In this document: positions 62,308 to 64,000 of the stretch, one piece after another
How the letters are laid out: the number at the start of each line of letters is the position of its first letter
Numbering within the stretch: the first letter of the stretch is position 1
Assembly: GCF_017487405.1 (NCBI RefSeq)
Contig: NZ_CP062222.1
Location: forward strand, 2,899,001-2,963,000
Origin: Brevundimonas goettingensis
GTDB taxonomy: Bacteria; Pseudomonadota; Alphaproteobacteria; Caulobacterales; Caulobacteraceae
Length of the DNA: 64,000 nt
Reading direction: 5' to 3'
Made by a program: the position numbers and the translations under genes
The notes under the pieces: generated by a model
Database searches by the model: none
The model's input: the letters and a program-made list of their open reading frames with translations, nothing else
Told to the model about the DNA's origin: nothing

Positions 62308-64000
62308 TTGGCGCGCCTCAACATTCCCGACGAACCGACGTTCCAGACGTACACGGTCACGACGGCGCAGGCCGTGTTTCCGTTTACGTTCGCAGTGTTT
62401 GCCAAGGCGGACCTTAGGGTCACTGTTGACGGCGCCCCGCTGGGCCAGTCGGACTTTGTGCTGAGCGGCCCAATCACCGAGTCCGGCGGCTATCAGGGCG
62501 GTGTGGTCACTCTCAACACTGCTGCTATTGCCGGCCAGGTCGTCATCATCAGCCGCTTTGTCGCCCCCGTGCGCGCCAGCCAGTTTGCGCCCGCAAACAC
62601 CGTGCCGGTCGGCTCAATCGATCAGGCGCTAAACCGTCTGACAGCCGCGCAGCAAGACCTGCAGCGTCAGTTCGACGGCGGCTTCAATCCTACTCTGGCT
62701 GCCGGGATTTCCTTCCTGCCAGCTGGAACCGCCGCACTCCTTCAGAGCATTCAAGACAAGCTGCGCCGCACCTCCAACGTCGAAGACCGCACCGGCGCCA
62801 CGGCCTATGCCAAGCTGGTTAACGCGCTCGCAGTGCACCCGACTGTCGGCTACGGACCGCTGTTATTCAACGATTTCATCAACGCGACGGGCGACATTGT
62901 CGTGCCCGAGGGTGTGCATCTGCAAGGCCCTCTCACGCCGGCGCAGTTGAATAGCGCGAACTATGACTTCAGCCGCGGGACAATCCGCATGGCTGCGGGC
63001 AAGACCATCAAGCTGATGCCGGGCGCGTCGATCGACGGTTTTGTGATTATCCACGCCGGGCGCTCGGTTCCATATGGCTCGAACGCAGCGGCTCTGGATG
63101 ATCTCGCGACTTGGGACGATGGCTCGATTGCGATCACGGTGCAGGGCGAAGACTGCCGTATCACCAACATCATGCCCCTCGGCTTTGAGCTTGCGATCCG
63201 TTCGAACGGCTACGGCCGCCTGACGTGCGATAACGTCAAAGGCGACTGCCTGAATGGCATCTGGATCACCGACAGCTACGACGTGACCCGTCTGGAAAAC
63301 TGCCACTTCTGGCCCTTCTTGACGGCCTATGTCGCCCCGGGCGGCGACCAGAACATCCTGTTCCGCGACGGCATCGCTTATCGCTACTCCGGGACAGGCG
63401 ACTGGCTGAAGGCGACCAACTGTTTCTCTTTCGGCTATGGTCAGGGGACCAACACACAGCAGGCCGACCACATTACGCTGCTGGGCTGCGCTTTCGACAA
63501 CGTCAACTCGCTGGCGAAGACGGACACTATCGGCATCTATGTGGGGCCGGGCTCGCGCTCGGTAGAGATCATGGCGTGCCAGACTGCGGCGCAGGGCTCA
63601 TCGATAATCATCGACAACGCGCCAGACGCTGACCCTTATCCGTCCGCCGTGGTCGAGATCATTGGTCATCGGTCGTGGGCGACGCACCTCTGCCATATCC
63701 AGCATAATGCTGGTTATCTGAACGTGCTCGGCGGGACGTGGGAGTTGAACAGCGTCAACGAGTTCCGCTTCGCCGACGCGATCCTGGGAGCGACGATCAA
63801 CATCCCGCCGCCCTCCGATCCGACCTACGTCGGGACGGACGTGGCTATCGCCAAGGTCACGATCCAGGGCCAGAACAACGAGCCGTTTACGTTCAACCTC
63901 GTCCAGAACCGTCGCCAGCAGGACCCGGCCTCGAACTATCACGCGGCGATGAACCGCTGCATCGCCAAGGCGAACCTTCTGGGGTCGAACTGCGTCGTCT
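62308..64000 (+). CDS. Phage tail-spike/tail-fibre protein, 3' end beyond window
   Basis: Open for 564 codons to the window end. TTG start at 62308, seven bases after GGAG. N-terminal ARLNIPDEPTFQTYTVTTAQ and FPFTFAVFAKADLRVTVDG is the T7-type tail-fibre/virion-anchor module, followed by a coil (DQALNRLTAAQQDLQRQF). Residues from about 190 show Gly/Asn-rich beta-helix rungs (GDIVVPEGVHLQG, GIWITDSYDVTRLENCHFW, LLGCAFDNVN), as in pectin-lyase-fold receptor-binding spikes. No other structural phage gene is upstream. Confidence 0.8.
   Translation, partial: MARLNIPDEPTFQTYTVTTAQAVFPFTFAVFAKADLRVTVDGAPLGQSDFVLSGPITESGGYQGGVVTLNTAAIAGQVVIISRFVAPVRASQFAPANTVPVGSIDQALNRLTAAQQDLQRQFDGGFNPTLAAGISFLPAGTAALLQSIQDKLRRTSNVEDRTGATAYAKLVNALAVHPTVGYGPLLFNDFINATGDIVVPEGVHLQGPLTPAQLNSANYDFSRGTIRMAAGKTIKLMPGASIDGFVIIHAGRSVPYGSNAAALDDLATWDDGSIAITVQGEDCRITNIMPLGFELAIRSNGYGRLTCDNVKGDCLNGIWITDSYDVTRLENCHFWPFLTAYVAPGGDQNILFRDGIAYRYSGTGDWLKATNCFSFGYGQGTNTQQADHITLLGCAFDNVNSLAKTDTIGIYVGPGSRSVEIMACQTAAQGSSIIIDNAPDADPYPSAVVEIIGHRSWATHLCHIQHNAGYLNVLGGTWELNSVNEFRFADAILGATINIPPPSDPTYVGTDVAIAKVTIQGQNNEPFTFNLVQNRRQQDPASNYHAAMNRCIAKANLLGSNCVV

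Noticed and set aside
33604..64000. A full prophage in the right half
   Set aside because: No portal, capsid, large terminase or tail operon. Only a lone tail spike at the far edge and small element genes are seen.

Overview
The window is high-GC alphaproteobacterial chromosome, most likely Caulobacteraceae and probably Brevundimonas-like. This rests on gene content (thiC under a TPP riboswitch, gpmA, a phosphomannomutase/phosphoglucomutase, a cysD-cysNC pair, ilvE, a GlsB-type membrane protein, a CHASE3 chemoreceptor, a Tad-like protein) and on codon style. The organism name is inference. About 62 kb of the 64 kb can be assigned to genes, short signals or described gaps.

Layout. 1-3.0 kb: a minus-strand group (nucleoside hydrolase cut by the window edge, Asp/Glu racemase, D-cysteine desulfhydrase-like enzyme) and a BLUF blue-light sensor with a strong dyad upstream. 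2.9-5.07 kb: TPP riboswitch and thiC, whose N-terminal coding part carries a copy of a 34-bp dispersed repeat. 5.07-7.3 kb: an AT-richer two-gene island (HEPN RNase-like plus DUF262 protein), a candidate defence module. 7.5-33.4 kb: mostly core genome, with sugar-phosphate enzymes, tandem pentapeptide-repeat proteins, an Hsp20 gene under a predicted RpoH promoter and ROSE-type RNA thermometer, exported methyltransferase-like proteins, hisN, a short MprF-like protein, sulfate activation, a YcaQ-like DNA glycosylase and ilvE. It ends with a five-gene run of small unknown proteins headed by a membrane-anchored HTH regulator (31.4-33.4 kb).

33.6-44.7 kb is mobile. A 3' fragment of tRNA-Arg(CCG) lies next to a tyrosine integrase, followed by an AlpA-like excisionase, a prim-pol/DUF3987 replication protein, an iteron-like cluster and small phage-type genes. 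No capsid, portal or tail operon is present, so it resembles a phage satellite or small integrative element. A large serine recombinase and a second excisionase/integrase pair follow, so elements are stacked or nested. 44.8-53.4 kb holds a DJ-1/PfpI protein, small exported proteins and a signalling locus (CheY-like regulator, a 1140-residue hybrid kinase with HPt and EAL domains, a second receiver, a TadG-like protein). 53.4-59.5 kb has a third tyrosine recombinase and a run of poorly characterised small exported proteins, one apparently frameshifted, then an exported amidohydrolase. 59.9-61.8 kb is a chemoreceptor, and from 62.3 kb a phage tail-spike gene runs off the window.

How parts work together: thiC is controlled by thiamine pyrophosphate. 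cysD and cysNC together make APS and PAPS. The DUF262 and HEPN genes overlap and are probably one toxin/sensor unit. Excisionase, integrase and prim-pol form an excise-and-replicate module. The kinase-HPt-EAL protein probably couples a phosphorelay to c-di-GMP breakdown near a Tad-like surface gene.
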